From Hanleya hanleyi (taxonomy: Eukaryota > Mollusca > Polyplacophora > Lepidopleurida > Hanleyidae): 64,000 nucleotides of DNA. The notes under the pieces are model-generated. The model did no database searches, had not been told where the DNA came from, and saw only the letters and a list, made by a program, of their open reading frames with translations. The translations under genes were made by a program, and so were the position numbers. Below are positions 12,700 through 25,150 of the stretch, piece after piece. Each line of letters opens with the position of its first letter. The stretch's first letter is position 1. The stretch spans positions 41,317 through 105,316 of the forward strand of contig JAVTVY010025243.1 of the NCBI GenBank assembly GCA_036873755.1, read 5' to 3'.

Positions 12700-13509
12700 C
12701 AGAGTTCGAATTTGGCACCTGTCCGTCAGTCCGAGACTGGTGAAAAATCAAACGGACTGGTGTGAGTGACTGAACAACAAGTCCGTCGGACTGGTAACAA
12801 AAAAGCTCTCAGTTCATTGTGTAAACTATTTCTCTGGATATCTCCGCAAAATTTGTAAAGAATGAAGAATGAAATATGTCGTGCGAGTCTAAAAAATTTT
12901 TCAGTAAATTCCAACGAAATCACAACCATGGCCGCGTTTTACGACAACAACAACAAACGTAAAGCGGCGCGAGCACTGTCAGCATACCGTAAAGTGTGAC
13001 TGTAATGCAGCATGGCAATGCGGCATGGCAATGCAGGTTGATGATCTTTTCAGGAAATAAGGCACACACTTGTCTTCCAGGTCGGGAATCGAGAAATCAG
13101 CAACATGATTATGCTTCAGTTGACCTGATCATGTTTACCAGGACAATTTTAAACATATTCTCCATCAGCTTCGAAAGAAATCTACTGATTTTTTTGGCTT
13201 GAAATGGCGTTCGTTGAAGCAGTGTTTCGCGACGACACATGCAGTCAAAGTCGCCGTCAAAGTCTAGCCGATCGGGTTTGTCGTCTGTGATTATCTTCAC
13301 ACGAGCTCAAGAAATTTAAGAAATGCACAATTATTAATGTCTTATTTAGTAGCAACCATCACAGAGAACAAAATATTCATGACGACAAATGTTCCCAGAT
13401 CATCTTCTATTTAATATTAATGGACTAGTAAAAATATTTGCGGACTGGTTACATTTTTGGCTTACCAGTCCGGAGGACTGGTTCAAATTTTTCTTAAATT
13501 CGAACACTG
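12700..13509. mobile_element. TIR element with 5-bp target duplication CTCTG
   Basis: The ends CAGAGTTCGAATTTGG (12700) and TTAAATTCGAACACTG (ending 13509) are imperfect inverses. Both flanks carry CTCTG (12695-12699 and 13510-13514). Inner inverted words AGTCCG..GGACTGGT occur near both ends. CAG...CTG termini with a 5-bp duplication suggest a hAT-like non-autonomous element. Short ORFs inside have no domain. Confidence 0.65.
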
Positions 13510-13559
13510 CTCTGGGATCCAGCAATTCATAATGTATTCAATTTGAACCAAGATGTCAG

Positions 13560-14590
13560 GAACACCGAGCAGTCAAGTGACAAATATACAGATTATCAAA
13601 AATTTTGCAATTAGAAATGGAGAGAGAATTAAGGTTTAATGTCCAATCAGAGAAACCGCTATTCATTACATAAGTCTCTTGATGCATCGATAATTTTACA
13701 TCGAGCATTTGAATGGTATCTATATGAAGTTTCACACTGAGTAGCGAAATGGTACCCAAGATTAATGATTTTGCATAAATTAAAGATGGCCGCCCATCCT
13801 TCCCACCACTCAGAGGAACTGATGATTCATTCATGCAAATCTCTTGATACATCGATGCTGAATACCAAGTTTTGTATAGAACACTTAAATGGTATCCGAG
13901 ATATACATCATTAAAGATTTTGCATAAATTAAAGATGGCCACCAAGTTTTCCGCCCAATCAGAGAAACCAGATCTGTCATTCATTATAAGTCTCTTGATG
14001 CATTGATGATGAAAACCAAATTTTACATCGAGCACTTGAACGGTATCAGAGATAGAGATTATTAAAAATTTTGCATAAATTAAAGATGGCCGCCCATGCT
14101 TTCGCCACTCAGAGAAACTGATGTGGTTATTCATTGCGAGTCTCTTGATACATCGATGCTCTATAACAAGTTTTGTATAGAACACTCAAATGGTATCAGA
14201 GATATACATCATTAAAGATTTTGCATAAATTAAAGATGGCCGCCAAGGTTTCCACCGAATCAGGAAAACTGGTTTGGTGATTTCTTTGAAGTTTCTTGAT
14301 GCATCGATGATCTACATGTATACGAAGTTTCACACTGAATAGCAAAATGGTACCCAAGATTAATGGTTTTGCATAAATTAAAGATGGCCACCAACGTTTT
14401 CACCCAATCGGGTCCAGATTCAATAGGGTTCTGGGTCACGATCATATGGATGTGCGCTGCAAGTTTGGTGTGCCTAGGGCAAGTCTTCTAGAGATATCTT
14501 GGTAACGAGAAAGCTGTGACAGACAGATGGACAGACGGACGGACATGACAATACCCTTAGGCCAAATTTGGCTGAGAGGTAAAAATGCAA
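13560..14590. repeat. Second array of the ~170-bp AAGATGGCCGCC unit
   Basis: Five to six units of the family seen at 2830-4765, in the same orientation, again ending in a GACAGACGGACGGAC tract, a hairpin (CTTAGGCCAA / TTGGCTGAG, 14561-14581) and AGGTAAAAATG. The shared 3' architecture suggests that the array plus tail is one mobile unit rather than ordinary satellite DNA. Confidence 0.75.
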
Positions 14591-16291
14591 TATGTTCACA
14601 AATAGTTTGGCGACCCCATATATTTTTTAATTGTTGATCTTGTCTAGCTGGACGAGTTATTAGTAAAAGTTTAAGCACATTCTCACTGTTAACAATGCAT
14701 GTAATCTACTCCCTTAACCATTTGTTAACTACCATGGAAATGAAAACATTTGCTGACCAAAACTTTTTTCCTTATCACTAACATATCTGGATAGGTAAGG
14801 GTTATAGGAAACACAAAATTAACTGTGGATGGCCTATCTATGTATTTTCATTATGCATGACCCAATCTGAGGCCCTGGGCCAGCTGTTCTAGTATGTACT
14901 GATGTAGTAGAACAGACACATACTTTCATTCATACAATTGAGCTTGAATGTGTGTCACCCTCACCACTATTATAATTGTACATTCCTCTATTGTCCATTC
15001 CAGATAATCTATTCTAGACATTTCCACCAAAATTTTTGGGTGAATTTTTCACACAACATTAAAACTTCAGATGGAGTAGACTCAATAATCGGTGTGATTT
15101 AATTCCCAAATTTCATGAAAATCCATAGACAACTGACAAATTATACATGTACCTACCAAAACACTATGGTGCCATGATGACATTGGTCTACCAATGTTAT
15201 ATGCAGGCCACTGTTTTTGTACAACATCGAAATTTCACACTTTGTAATATCAATTTCATGTTCGAACACATTTTGATTGTTGTTGTTGTTGTTTATCTAT
15301 AAATCCACAAGCGATGGGTATATGATCAGTTTTGACATGATTGATACTGTACAATGGTTACTACTTGAGCTTTGTAGAACTTGGTATGCTCATCTTCACA
15401 AGTCCACCTGGTAAATCCTAAATTCTCGCAAAGGGTTTACCGGGACATTTTTGGTGATTTGAATGAGTTTGAGTCATTGCCTCTATAGATGTTACAATTA
15501 TCTCATATATTTTATCCCCCGTGGTTGTTCCGAATTAGTACCATGTTGGTATCCAATGCTTGCCATTTATGCGTTGTCCCGATGTCAATTTCAGCCGGAC
15601 ATCAAAGTAGTTTGGCAAGCAAAGAAATTCAAGCCTCCCAGTTGATTGGTGTAATGAGCTGTCCGAGTGCGCTTTGGAGCCATTCAAGTATTATGTACTG
15701 AAAAATTAGTTTTGAACCCCCTCTCATACACAAAATTTTAACCCAATGTATATAGGAAATAATCCTGATATTTACACCCCCTTCCATCCCTCCCCCCCCC
15801 CCCCTCCCCACGCTGCGTACGTAATACTTGAATGCCCCCTTACTGATTGGTTCAATATAGAGAAAACATCCCAAGCTATTTATATCCAGAACTGCTATGG
15901 GTAACTACATGTAACCAAGCCAGTTTGTATTAATCCTAATGGATTGATCGACACACTGGCTTGCGAGGATGGGTACATGCTAGACTGAGACAGTATTCGC
16001 GTTATACAGATGTGTACATGTATTTTGAGGATTTCAAATTTCCATTAACATGACAAACATCACTTGGAGAAAAGTACTCTAACATTTTCAGCAAGTAAAA
16101 TTTAAATACAATTTGCACTTATATATTATACATTTAGGCCTACCCAGCAGACCAGCATCAATAACAAGTACTCTTATTCATTTGATTAATAATGTCCAAA
16201 CTAATCAATTCAGCCATTGAATCAAAACAATATTGTACTGCTTGAACATCTCTCTCTCCATTAACATATACAGTCTGTATCTATAGCCTAC
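14591..16291. other. Non-coding, nothing firm
   Basis: Contains a (GTT)n run near 15281-15292 and a C-rich tract at 15790-15804. Small ORFs show no recognisable domain. Confidence 0.4.
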
Positions 16292-16445
16292 CTGTATATA
16301 GTGTACTGCACAGAGTTGTCGGCTGCATCAAAATCAATGTCCACTTCAGCCAGGCCAGTGACCTTATCATGAAGACACTGGACTTTCATGTAGGGGCTAA
16401 ATAATGAGCTTAAATGACCTTGTGGATATTTCACTCCTACATTGG
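16292..16445 (-). CDS. Candidate internal exon of an unrecognised gene
   Basis: On the minus strand an open segment reads NVGVKYPQGHLSSL, later KVQCLHDKVTGLAEVDIDF and DNSVQYTIYR. It is bounded upstream by a pyrimidine-rich TTATTATAG acceptor (edge at 16445) and downstream by CAG|GTAGGC (donor at 16291-16290). The composition is protein-like, unlike nearby random ORFs. I do not recognise the family and found no neighbouring exon, so this rests on the splice sites and amino-acid texture alone. The frame also stays open upstream to an ATG at 16503. Confidence 0.4.
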
Positions 16446-16999
16446 CTATAATAACAGTGATAATCAGGTTTGGTTTATAGCTGGCAGTTAAGCCCATACC
16501 CATACAACATGTTCAAGGATATAAATTATACACAAAATTGCTAAGTCTGGCCACGCATCAAAATGACCCTTTATCCCTAGTTAATGAACCCACATGTATA
16601 GTTCAATGAGGCTATTCTGCTTACTAAAAACACCCAGGACAAGCCCTTAAAGCCACATGTATGACTCTGCGACTTAATACATCGTAACACCTTGATAATC
16701 AGGTGAATATCACGCCATGGCTCCAACTCCTACATGTACAAGGTCATACATGTATTGTTGTATCACGCCTCCAAACACAATTTACACATATCATTATTAT
16801 GTCACCAATGCCTGAGTGGCCTTTCAGTTTGAATAATTCTTGGCCTATTTAACACTAAATCCACAAATAAAGAAGAAGGTAATACTGCACTGCACTCATG
16901 CATACATTTAATATCTCGAACCCGATGATCAAAGTGGGGGGTTGAACTTGTTTACAACTAACATAATTCTGTTTATTAAGAGATTATTTAATCCTCTAC

Positions 17000-18000
17000 C
17001 CAACCATTAAGACCAGATATCCTGGGCTCCTTCTCACAGTTTAAAGTTTTCACAGCTAGTATCCTGTCCTTCTCTCCCTGCCCCCTCCCCGTCCATTATT
17101 AAACACAAGCCCAGCTACCCTGGGCTGCTTCGCACAGATTAAAGTTTCACAGCTAGCCTCCTAGCTGTCCTCCCTCTCCCACCTTCACCACATCAAGGTT
17201 TCTATTTGTGAGCCAAAGGCGAACCCTTGACCAACTTGCATAGCCAACCGCGTTCCGCCCACATTCTAGTTTCATGACCTAGAAAGACTTGCGCTGATGG
17301 TAAAATATGTTTGGGTTTTACTTTCGCTGCTAAACTATTTGCTCATACGGACTGTAAAATATTTAATCCGAGCACGCGTAACAATAAAATATTAATGGAT
17401 AGACCAGTGAAATTTTATAGAAATCCGTGCGTTTCAACCCAATTCCAGTCCTTCATTGGAAAGGTGAGGTCGGATACGATGACATCGCAGACCGCCTTTG
17501 AAGTTTCAGCGTTTCCTACATTTGCCTGGCTTGTTGGATGTTTGATGGTAGATGAATGGGTTTATTTTCTCTTCAAATAGATTTTGTTTTAAGCTATGTT
17601 TCCTTGATATTTATTAATGTTAATGGTTGTTGAAAAGGTACATGTTCAACTGCCACTGGGTATCGCACAAGCTGTAGTGTTTTCGAATCTGTTGTCACGG
17701 TCGCCATGGTCACGGTACTTAAGTGATCTGATTGGTCAATACGTGCAGGATGTTGCTTTTGCTGATTGGCTGACATCTACTACTGTGTTGTCGTTGATCG
17801 GGATACATTGCCCAAGCGTATCAGGGGCTATATCTAGGATAAAGATACCCAGGCTGGTTTTATAGCGAGGATTTCCCTCTCCTTGGCCCTCCCCCTGTCC
17901 ATTATTGAGTTTTTAGTTTCACAGCTACTCCCCAGTATCCCTCTCCCCCCTCCCCTTTAAATTTTCACAGCTACACCCAGGTATATCCCTCTCCTTCCGG
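17000..18000. repeat. Dispersed CCTGGGCT...CACAGTTTAAAG repeats
   Basis: Three degenerate copies near 17010, 17120 and 17900 share a CCTGGGCTnCTTCnCACAG word, TTTAAAGTTTCACAGCT and a pyrimidine-rich CTCCCCCTCCC tail. A fourth lies at about 26715. An ORF at 17311-17580 between copies has no recognisable domain. Confidence 0.45.
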
Positions 18001-18165
18001 GTTTTCAAGCAGCTGGGGAAACTCTGAACATAATGGTGTACTTGTTTTGTTCAATGACTTTCCAGAACTGACAAACAAAAAATTAGAATTTCATGTACTT
18101 TGAAGGCCTAGAAATTGTTGTGGTAATCCCTCTAATAATGTAAACACAGGAAGTGATAACCATAA

Positions 18166-18578
18166 CAGGGTTCCTACCCCTTGCGAAAGACAAGATTTCA
18201 GGACTTTTCCAGGTCCAAACAACCTTTTTCCAGGACCTTTACAACTGAATTTTCCAGGACATTTTCTGACACATTTTACTATGTTTCATTCAGCAAATTC
18301 AACAAGGTAAATTAGAATGAAATGAATATGTATTTCAACTATCACGTTTCATACAGATCTGACTAGATCAAAGAATAAATTCAGTTTGTTAGTAAGAAAT
18401 TCCAGTAATTAATTGTGGCAGATATTTTGGAGGGAGAGAGGACAATAAAATTCAAGGACTTTTTCCTGAACTCTTTACAAATATTGTCAGAATTTAAGGA
18501 TTTCCAGGTCCTGGAATTTACATGTATTTTCTCAGAATTGAAGGAAATCAAGGAAATCCAGGACCCATATAAACCCTG
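18166..18578. mobile_element. Short TIR element, 5-bp target duplication CATAA
   Basis: Starts CAGGGTTCCTACC and ends TATAAACCCTG, with CATAA on both flanks (18161-18165 and 18579-18583). The interior consists of inverted and direct copies of a TTTTCCAGGAC word. The CAG...CTG ends and 5-bp duplication match the element at 12700-13509 in type. Non-coding. Confidence 0.65.
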
Positions 18579-18836
18579 CATAAAATCTGGGGGTGACCAA
18601 ATTTATTAGAAGAGAAGTTGACAAAATGGTTCAAAATCATGCATAAAATCCATTATTTCTTTGCTATTTCAAGGATTTCAGATGATCAAATTTATTAGAA
18701 CCACTGATAATTGAATTTTGTCCCCAACATACATGCTTGCCTGTATAGATTCCTGTAGCAAACTGAATACTCTTGCCTCACTAAAAAGTACTTTCTGTAT
18801 CAAGGTATATATATTGATATTCTGACCAGCAGAAAA

Positions 18837-19290
18837 ATGAGGAGCACAGAATCAGTGCTCATCGGTTGCTTGCAGATAGAACGTGGTCGTTACGGGAATG
18901 TACATGTAGATAGGCAAGTGCGATATTGTAAACAGTGCAGTCAACAAGTCATCGAAGATGAATATCATTTCATTTTTAATTGTCTGAAATACCATGAAAC
19001 ACTGCTCACTACTTTACTGAACAAAATTTGTCCGTATTTCGATAGTTTGAGTCTTCTTTAAAAATGGTACTGTGGAACAAGTCTAAGAGCCTGTTGACCC
19101 ACGCGGCCAGTTATTTGATCAAGTGTGAGACCTTAAGATTACAGTGAGTGTCCGTTTCCCAGTACGGGTACCATGAAAACAATTGGTAAAATGATGTTCT
19201 TTAAATGTTCATTCATGTGCATTGACTGTATTGCCGGTCTGCAAAGGCTGTGTATCTTGGTTAATAAATTTTATCTTACCTTATCTTATC
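18837..19290 (+). pseudogene. 3' end of a non-LTR retrotransposon
   Basis: The frame from 18837 contains RYCKQCSQQVIEDEYHFIF and then NCLKYHETL, the Cys-x2-Cys...EDExHFxFxC zinc motif found after the reverse transcriptase in many LINE ORFs. The ORF ends near 19060. A ~200-bp 3' UTR follows and finishes in a (TTATC)n tail (19262-19293). The 5' part is missing, as expected for a 5'-truncated LINE insertion. Confidence 0.7.
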
Positions 19291-19889
19291 TTACATGTAA
19301 GGCCTAAGGAGTGATTGAACTTTGACAGGAGGGACTGAAAGTTCCAGAAAGTTCTAGTTCAAGGACTACCCAGGTTTTCAAGCACCAGTGGGAACTCTGC
19401 CTTGTTCCCCCCCCCACCTCTCCTTCTCCTTCTCCTTATTAAAGCTACCCTCACGGAAATAGAGCGCAAGTAGGGTGCAGATGGAGCGTGTGCCCTAAAT
19501 AGTCTATCTACTGCACCCTAACTGCACCCTATTTCTTCATTCCATCCACCCTGCTGCACCTTAATTGTGCCCTTAAGAATGTGCCCTAGAAGCTAGAGAT
19601 AGGACACGCGCCCCAACTGCGCCTCATTTAGTTTGAAGTTTCCTCTGATATTCAGACTGCGCCCTACTTGCACCCTGTGGACATAGATGTTTCCTCCAAA
19701 ATTTAGACTGCACCCTATCTGCGTCCTGTGGACATATATGTAACTAATTTTTCGATAACTCAGATTACACCCTAAATGCGCCCTTAGGGCGGAGAGTGAG
19801 CCCTACATGTATACTTGTGCCTTTTTTCCACCAACATTCATTTCGCTAGTAATCACATATTCAAGCGTGTCTTTATAAAACTCTTAGCT

Positions 19890-21655
19890 TAACAAGAGCC
19901 CAAGGGGCTTCAATATACGCCCGTATATCTGGAATTACATTGGTTCAAATTTCAAGGTTGTTTAATAGCCTTGATTCCAATTGATCTAGCAATCCAGAGA
20001 AAGGTCTACAATTTTTTTGCTTATGAGAATGTAACATATATCACATCTTATATTGAATGATAAACTAAAATGAGCTTAACTCTTGGTAACTAGTTGACCT
20101 TGAAGCAAGAGCTGAGAGCTCACATATCCCACACTGAAATCGACAATAGTCGATCACAAGAAAATAGTAGTTTTCCTGCAAATGGATTCCTTTCCGACGA
20201 GAGAATTTTTCATGAAGGAAGAAAGTGATGAAGTAAACCTTTGTTTTTGAGTTAATAAACAGGTGTGAAGTTCATAAAGGACTTCTCTCCCCATTAAATT
20301 AGTAAATGTATGGTTTTTATTTCACAACAGTTTAACTAAATGAAGCGTTTCAAACATGGGAGAGTCCGAGACAACTCCACACGACAATACCATAAAAATG
20401 CAGGGAAAAGAACTTCGAATATTCACAACATTCCAACACATTTAGTCAGCTAAGCTTGATTCAGTTTTGGGGGACTGCGACCTAGACCTTTGACAAATTG
20501 ATCTCATATGTATGGCTCCACTTTGCCATGCGAGTAAGGTACACTCAAAGTTTGGTACCAATCCATACCTTGAAACTAGAGCTATCGCATGGACAACAAA
20601 TGTTAATGGATGAATGGATAGAACGCAACATCGCATTACACGATCTCGTCTTCGACAGGCATATGAAAATGTGACTTTTAATGATTTCTTGATTTTGGGA
20701 TCACAGTGACCTTGACCTTTGACCTCAATTTTGGTACACAACACATCGTCTTCCCTCAATCTATCAATGCACACAAAAAATTATGATTTTTAATGATTTC
20801 CCGATTTTGGGATCACAGTGGCCTTGACATTTGACCTTGGCCTAAATTTTGGTACATGACAAACCGTCTCCCCTCAATTTCTCAATGGACACAAAAAATC
20901 ATGATTTTTAACAATTTCACGATTTTGGGGTCCCAGTGACCTTGACCTTTGACCTTGACCTACATTTTGGTATGTGACACATTGTTTCCCCCTAATGTAT
21001 CTACTGACACAAAAAATGTTATTTTTAATAATTTCTTAATTTTGGGGCAAGTGACCTTTGACCTTGACCTAATTTTTGATATGCATCACTTCATTTCCGC
21101 CTTTTGAATCCACTCACAAAAAATTAGAAATTTTTAACGATTTCCTGATTTTTCAATCACAATGACCTTTGACCTCTGACCTTGACCTACATTTAATATG
21201 CAACACATCGTTCCCACCCCTAGGGCATCCACTCACCAAAAATTAGAACTGTAGATAGAAAACTGTCAATGATCAATGACTTCCTGATTTTTGGCAACAG
21301 TGACCTTTGACCTCCGACCTCGACCTCAATTTCGTTACGCGACACATCGTCTCCACCTGGCGTATCCACTCACAAAAAATTGCAATTGTGGATAGAAAAC
21401 GTTCACAGATATAGACCGGACACGAACACTTCAGTGATTTCCTGTTTTTTAGGCCAGTGACCTTTGACCTGTGACCTTGACCTTCATTTTGGTACGCGAC
21501 ACATCGTCTCCCCGTAGGGTATCTACTCACCAAAAATTGGAGCTGTGGATAGGAAACTGTCCCAGATATAGACCGGACACGAGAACCGGACAGACGGACA
21601 GACGGACGGAAACCGCCATCACATAATACGCCCGCCTTTTGGGCGGGTGTATAAA
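19890..21655 (+). repeat. Array of ~120-bp units rich in TGACCTTTGACCT
   Basis: The head (19892-19935) holds ATATACGCCCGTATAT. After ~500 bp the body repeats a ~110-150-bp unit about eight times: TTTGGTACGNGACACATCGT, CACAAAAAATT, GATTTCCTGATTTT and TGACCTTTGACCT. It ends with a GACAGACGGACAGACGGACG tract, a strong hairpin around ATACGCCCGCC TTTT GGGCGGGTGTAT (21629-21650) and AAAAAAG. This three-part ending parallels the unrelated 170-bp arrays at 2830 and 13560. At least six perfect TGACCTTTGACCT direct repeats are present. Confidence 0.7.
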
Positions 21656-21816
21656 AAAGATGTTGCTCCTTATTCAAGCCCCAACTGCACCCTACCAGTA
21701 GATGTACATCATTCATGCTATTATTCTCAGAGTGCGCCCTAATTACACCCCAAACTGTGCCCTAATTGAGCTCCAACTGCACCCTATTAACTGTACAATA
21801 GCATCTTATCTGATTA

Positions 21817-23445
21817 CGGTAATTTCCCTAATAATTCACCTTCCAAATTTAATTCGAAAACGGCCGATTTTTCCACTGTCGTGATTTTCTCCATCCTAAT
21901 AAAACGAAAACGCGAGCATTTTTAATATCGCCGTGAAATAATAAATTCGAACACTCCCGTTTTCGTCGCGGAGTTCGTGCCGCTGAAAGTAAAGTGAATA
22001 TGTTACTAAGAATAATTTGTTACCAAGAATAATTTCTGTATAGGGGTTGACACAGAAATAAAATACAAAAGTTCAGTTTTTGTTATTGCGAATTCTTCAT
22101 ATCATAGAACTATGATCGGAAGTCACTAACCGGGTTCTCATTAGCCGGGGGTTGGAGGCGAAAATGCCCGTCAACTAGCCATTTTGGGGCACCTACTTGA
22201 TCAATAGAAAATAATTTAACGGCAATTTGAATGATATTTCCGATGTCTCATTTTCTTGATATGGAAGGACAAAGACATAAATGTTTCCCTCTGTTTGTCC
22301 CTGTCAGGGCTTCGACATAATAGTTAGTATGTGCACAACTCATTTATCGAGGGAGCCATTATTTCACTTCTTCAGACCTTCAAGATGTGCCCCATACATT
22401 TTGACTGGAGCACGGGAGTAGTTGAGTATTTCATTTTAGCTATGGGGAGATGTCAATCGACATTGATGTTGGTGTTTTATTCACTCGCCAATCCAGAACA
22501 ACGTTCTCATGTAATAAAATGACGGACTTGTTTCCAACAACATGAAACGTGCATCTTTCAGCATACCAAGTTACTGAGCTGTGTAACTTGACTACAGTTG
22601 TTTTGGAAGCGGCACTGAAGTCAAAACGCACATGTCGTGCTTTTAGGCGTATCACCTCTTTGCACTGGAATGGGACGAGCCGTTTCAACTCTTGACCTTG
22701 AACTTGCAAATTCCCGCCAAGGTTGTTTCATAAAATTTGTTTACGTTAAGTTTTACTATGATGGTTTCATTGGCTGAGAACATTCAGCGGGTCGCAAATT
22801 ACCTTTTCTGGGGCGAGCACATGATCTTATTGTGTCACACAAAATAGACTCGTCCATGCCAGCCTGCACATGGTTTCACGTGTGCAGTCAAAATATAATA
22901 GGTATCCCAGATACGTGTGGTCTGTAAATAGACTAAGATTTCCCCATGTCTGTTTGTCGATCGTCAGCATTATTCTCTGTCATTATTTCCTGTACATTTT
23001 CGGCCTGCTCGGATTTCGCTGCCTGATAAACTAAGCACAAAATTACTTTGGCGACTAAACACTTCATGTAACAAAAATTCACTCGCCACTTTGGCGATTT
23101 ACTCTATTTTTTAATCGACACATTGGCAAGTAACTGAACAATTCAGTCGCCAGTTGTCATTTTTTAGTCGCCATTGGCGAGTTGTCGACTGGATTTCGTG
23201 AGCCCTGGGTCCCAGAGTCTTTTAAATGAACTATGATAGAGATATCAAACACAATACACGGTTATCAAGATCACAACGATCCCGGTGAGCGGTCCGCCAT
23301 TTTGGATCTTCCGTGAAAATCAGCGTAACATATAATTCGAACATAAGCGTTTTTCTGGAATTAGCGCGACAAATAATTCGAAAGTAGCCAATTTTTGGAG
23401 TTGCGAGTTTCATCACTGCATCGTGAATTATTAGGGAAATTACCG
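21817..23445. mobile_element. Non-autonomous TIR element with TA duplication
   Basis: The ends CGGTAATTTCCCTAATAATT (21817) and its inverse (ending 23445) are perfect over more than 24 bp and are flanked by TA (21815-21816 and 23446-23447). Subterminal AATTCGAA words recur near both ends. The design is Tc1/mariner-like. No transposase motif in the 1.6-kb interior. Confidence 0.75.
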
Positions 23446-24085
23446 TAGTCAAATTTCAGGTGTGTGTAGAAGATACATGTATTTGAAGAAAAAAACCTCA
23501 AGAGTGAGCAAAAGTGTCAATGACCTAATGTATCAATTCTACAAGAGCTGACTGTAGTATATATGCGCATTATATTCTTATAAATGTAATTCAACCATGA
23601 ATGCACATTGTAGATGAAGATAATATGTACCTGCAGAGTAAAATTAGATTTATTTAGACGAGGTAGATGCCAATAAGCATCTTTCACCTTATTTTCATCT
23701 TCAATTTATGTATACTGTTTCCTAATTGCGCCCCAAATGCACTCTAATTGCGCCCTAACTGTGCCCCAAATGCACCCTATCAGTACAACTTTCATGCTAC
23801 ATGTATTATTCTGAGAATGCACCCTAATTGTGCCTCAACTGCGCCTTTTCTGCACCTCATCTGTGCTCTAAGACTGCGCCCCATTCCCCAATAGGATGCA
23901 TGATACAAGGCGCAATTAAAATATTTGGAATGCGCCCTAATTTGCATCCTAGCCATATGGAGTCTAATGGCAAAATTGGGGGCGCAGATAGCTCGCGCGC
24001 CCCAATTGTGCCCTAGCTCTTTGAATTGATGCACTCTATTTGAACCGTAAATGCGCCCTAATCACACCCTATTTCTGCGAGGGTA

Positions 24086-24411
24086 ATGGCAGTTTCGCAA
24101 ATTAAAAGTTCTGCTTCAATTGTTACAATCTCATACCGCCGAAATACTCCCAGTGAGCGCCAATTTACCATCAATTTTCAGAAGAGATCCTATGCTGAGA
24201 GGGTACCCCCTCTCTCAGACTCTTCCCCTCTCAACCTCCCCCCCCCCTTTAAAACTTGTCTACGCCCCTGCACTTGTTGTGAATACCCAGGCATTCCCAA
24301 ACTAAGCCTGACCCTTTGCCAAGGTTGGAGGGGTGGGGATATCAATTTTCATTTGACTCCTGCAATGCAATCTTGGAATTGAAGCAGAACTTTTAATTTG
24401 CGAAACTGCCA
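24086..24411. mobile_element. MITE with 36-bp perfect TIRs
   Basis: The word starting ATGGCAGTTTCGCAAATTAA at 24086 is repeated as an exact 36-bp inverse ending at 24411. It abuts the right edge of the GCACCCTAA composite element. Non-coding, with a poly-C tract inside. No clear target duplication. Confidence 0.7.
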
Positions 24412-24917
24412 TGATAATAGTGGCCACATACAAACTAAAATGATCATTCAATCCCATGTTTGCACTATAACTGAAATTAATCCTTAGTCTAGACAATACA
24501 TGTACTATTTTGTATCGATAGCAGCGCGCAATGCATCTGGACGCCTGGCTTACCACAGGATTTATGGTTCGTTAATATAGGGTTGCTTTTCTATCTCTTT
24601 AATATTTCTCTATTCTGTAGAATTATATTCCGTACACGTAGGACTATCATGCACTTCCTGGGGTACACCATTGGCATTCACAGGATGTGTTAACATAAAA
24701 TTTTTAATCGATGACAACTGGACTATTTTCAACCTGAATTTGCCAAACTTATTAAAAATGTAAGCTTAGTGGTCCTTTCTTGGAATAATAAGGAAAATTG
24801 ATTCATACTTATCATACCGCCGGTACTTACACCAGTTATCAAAGAGTCACTTCGGGTTGAGGTTAGATTTTATATCTTTATTTCTAGGGTTTCTCTATGA
24901 CAATTAGTTGAGTAAGA

Positions 24918-25150
24918 CCGAGTGAATATGATTTAACGTCGCTTTCAACACTATTTCAGTCATATCACGACGTTTGGTTCCTACTCCTTTTCACAACTGG
25001 AAACCACACAGGTAGGGTCCTGTTCCTTTTAAACATGGGAAGGGGTCCTATTCCTTTTCACGAGTGCCACAGTTAGTCGCCTCTTATGACATGTATGACA
25101 AGCTCTCGGAGGGGCTGAGGCCTATTCTTATATTACCACGACCTGGATTG
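24918..25150 (+). repeat. SINE-like repeat of lophotrochozoan type
   Basis: Contains GAGTGAATATGATTTAACGT, CAGTCATATCACGACG, repeated GGGTCCTRTTCCTTTT words and CAGTTAGTCGCCTCTTATGA. From memory this word order resembles a dispersed repeat common in gastropod and other lophotrochozoan genomes; I cannot verify that here. Partial copies lie near 12230-12265 and 34415-34455. It is the main hint of host lineage. Confidence 0.5.

Larger units (their letters stand above)
19446..24085. mobile_element. Possible large composite TIR element (GCACCCTAA repeats)
   Basis: The edge words TACCCTCACGGAAATAG (19446-19462) and CTATTTCTGCGAGGGTA (24069-24085) are inverses with two mismatches, and TA lies at each edge. 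Inside both ends are dense copies of a GCGCCCTAATTGCACC-like word (19470-19830, 21680-21790, 23725-24070), together with a CATGCTATTATTCTGAGAATG unit. The interior is occupied by two other repeats, one at about 19890-21655 and one at 21817-23445, so this would be a nested structure. No transposase seen. The boundary call is tentative. Confidence 0.4.

Noticed and set aside
17311..17580. 89-aa plus ORF
   Set aside because: No domain, flanked by repeats, no splice or promoter support.
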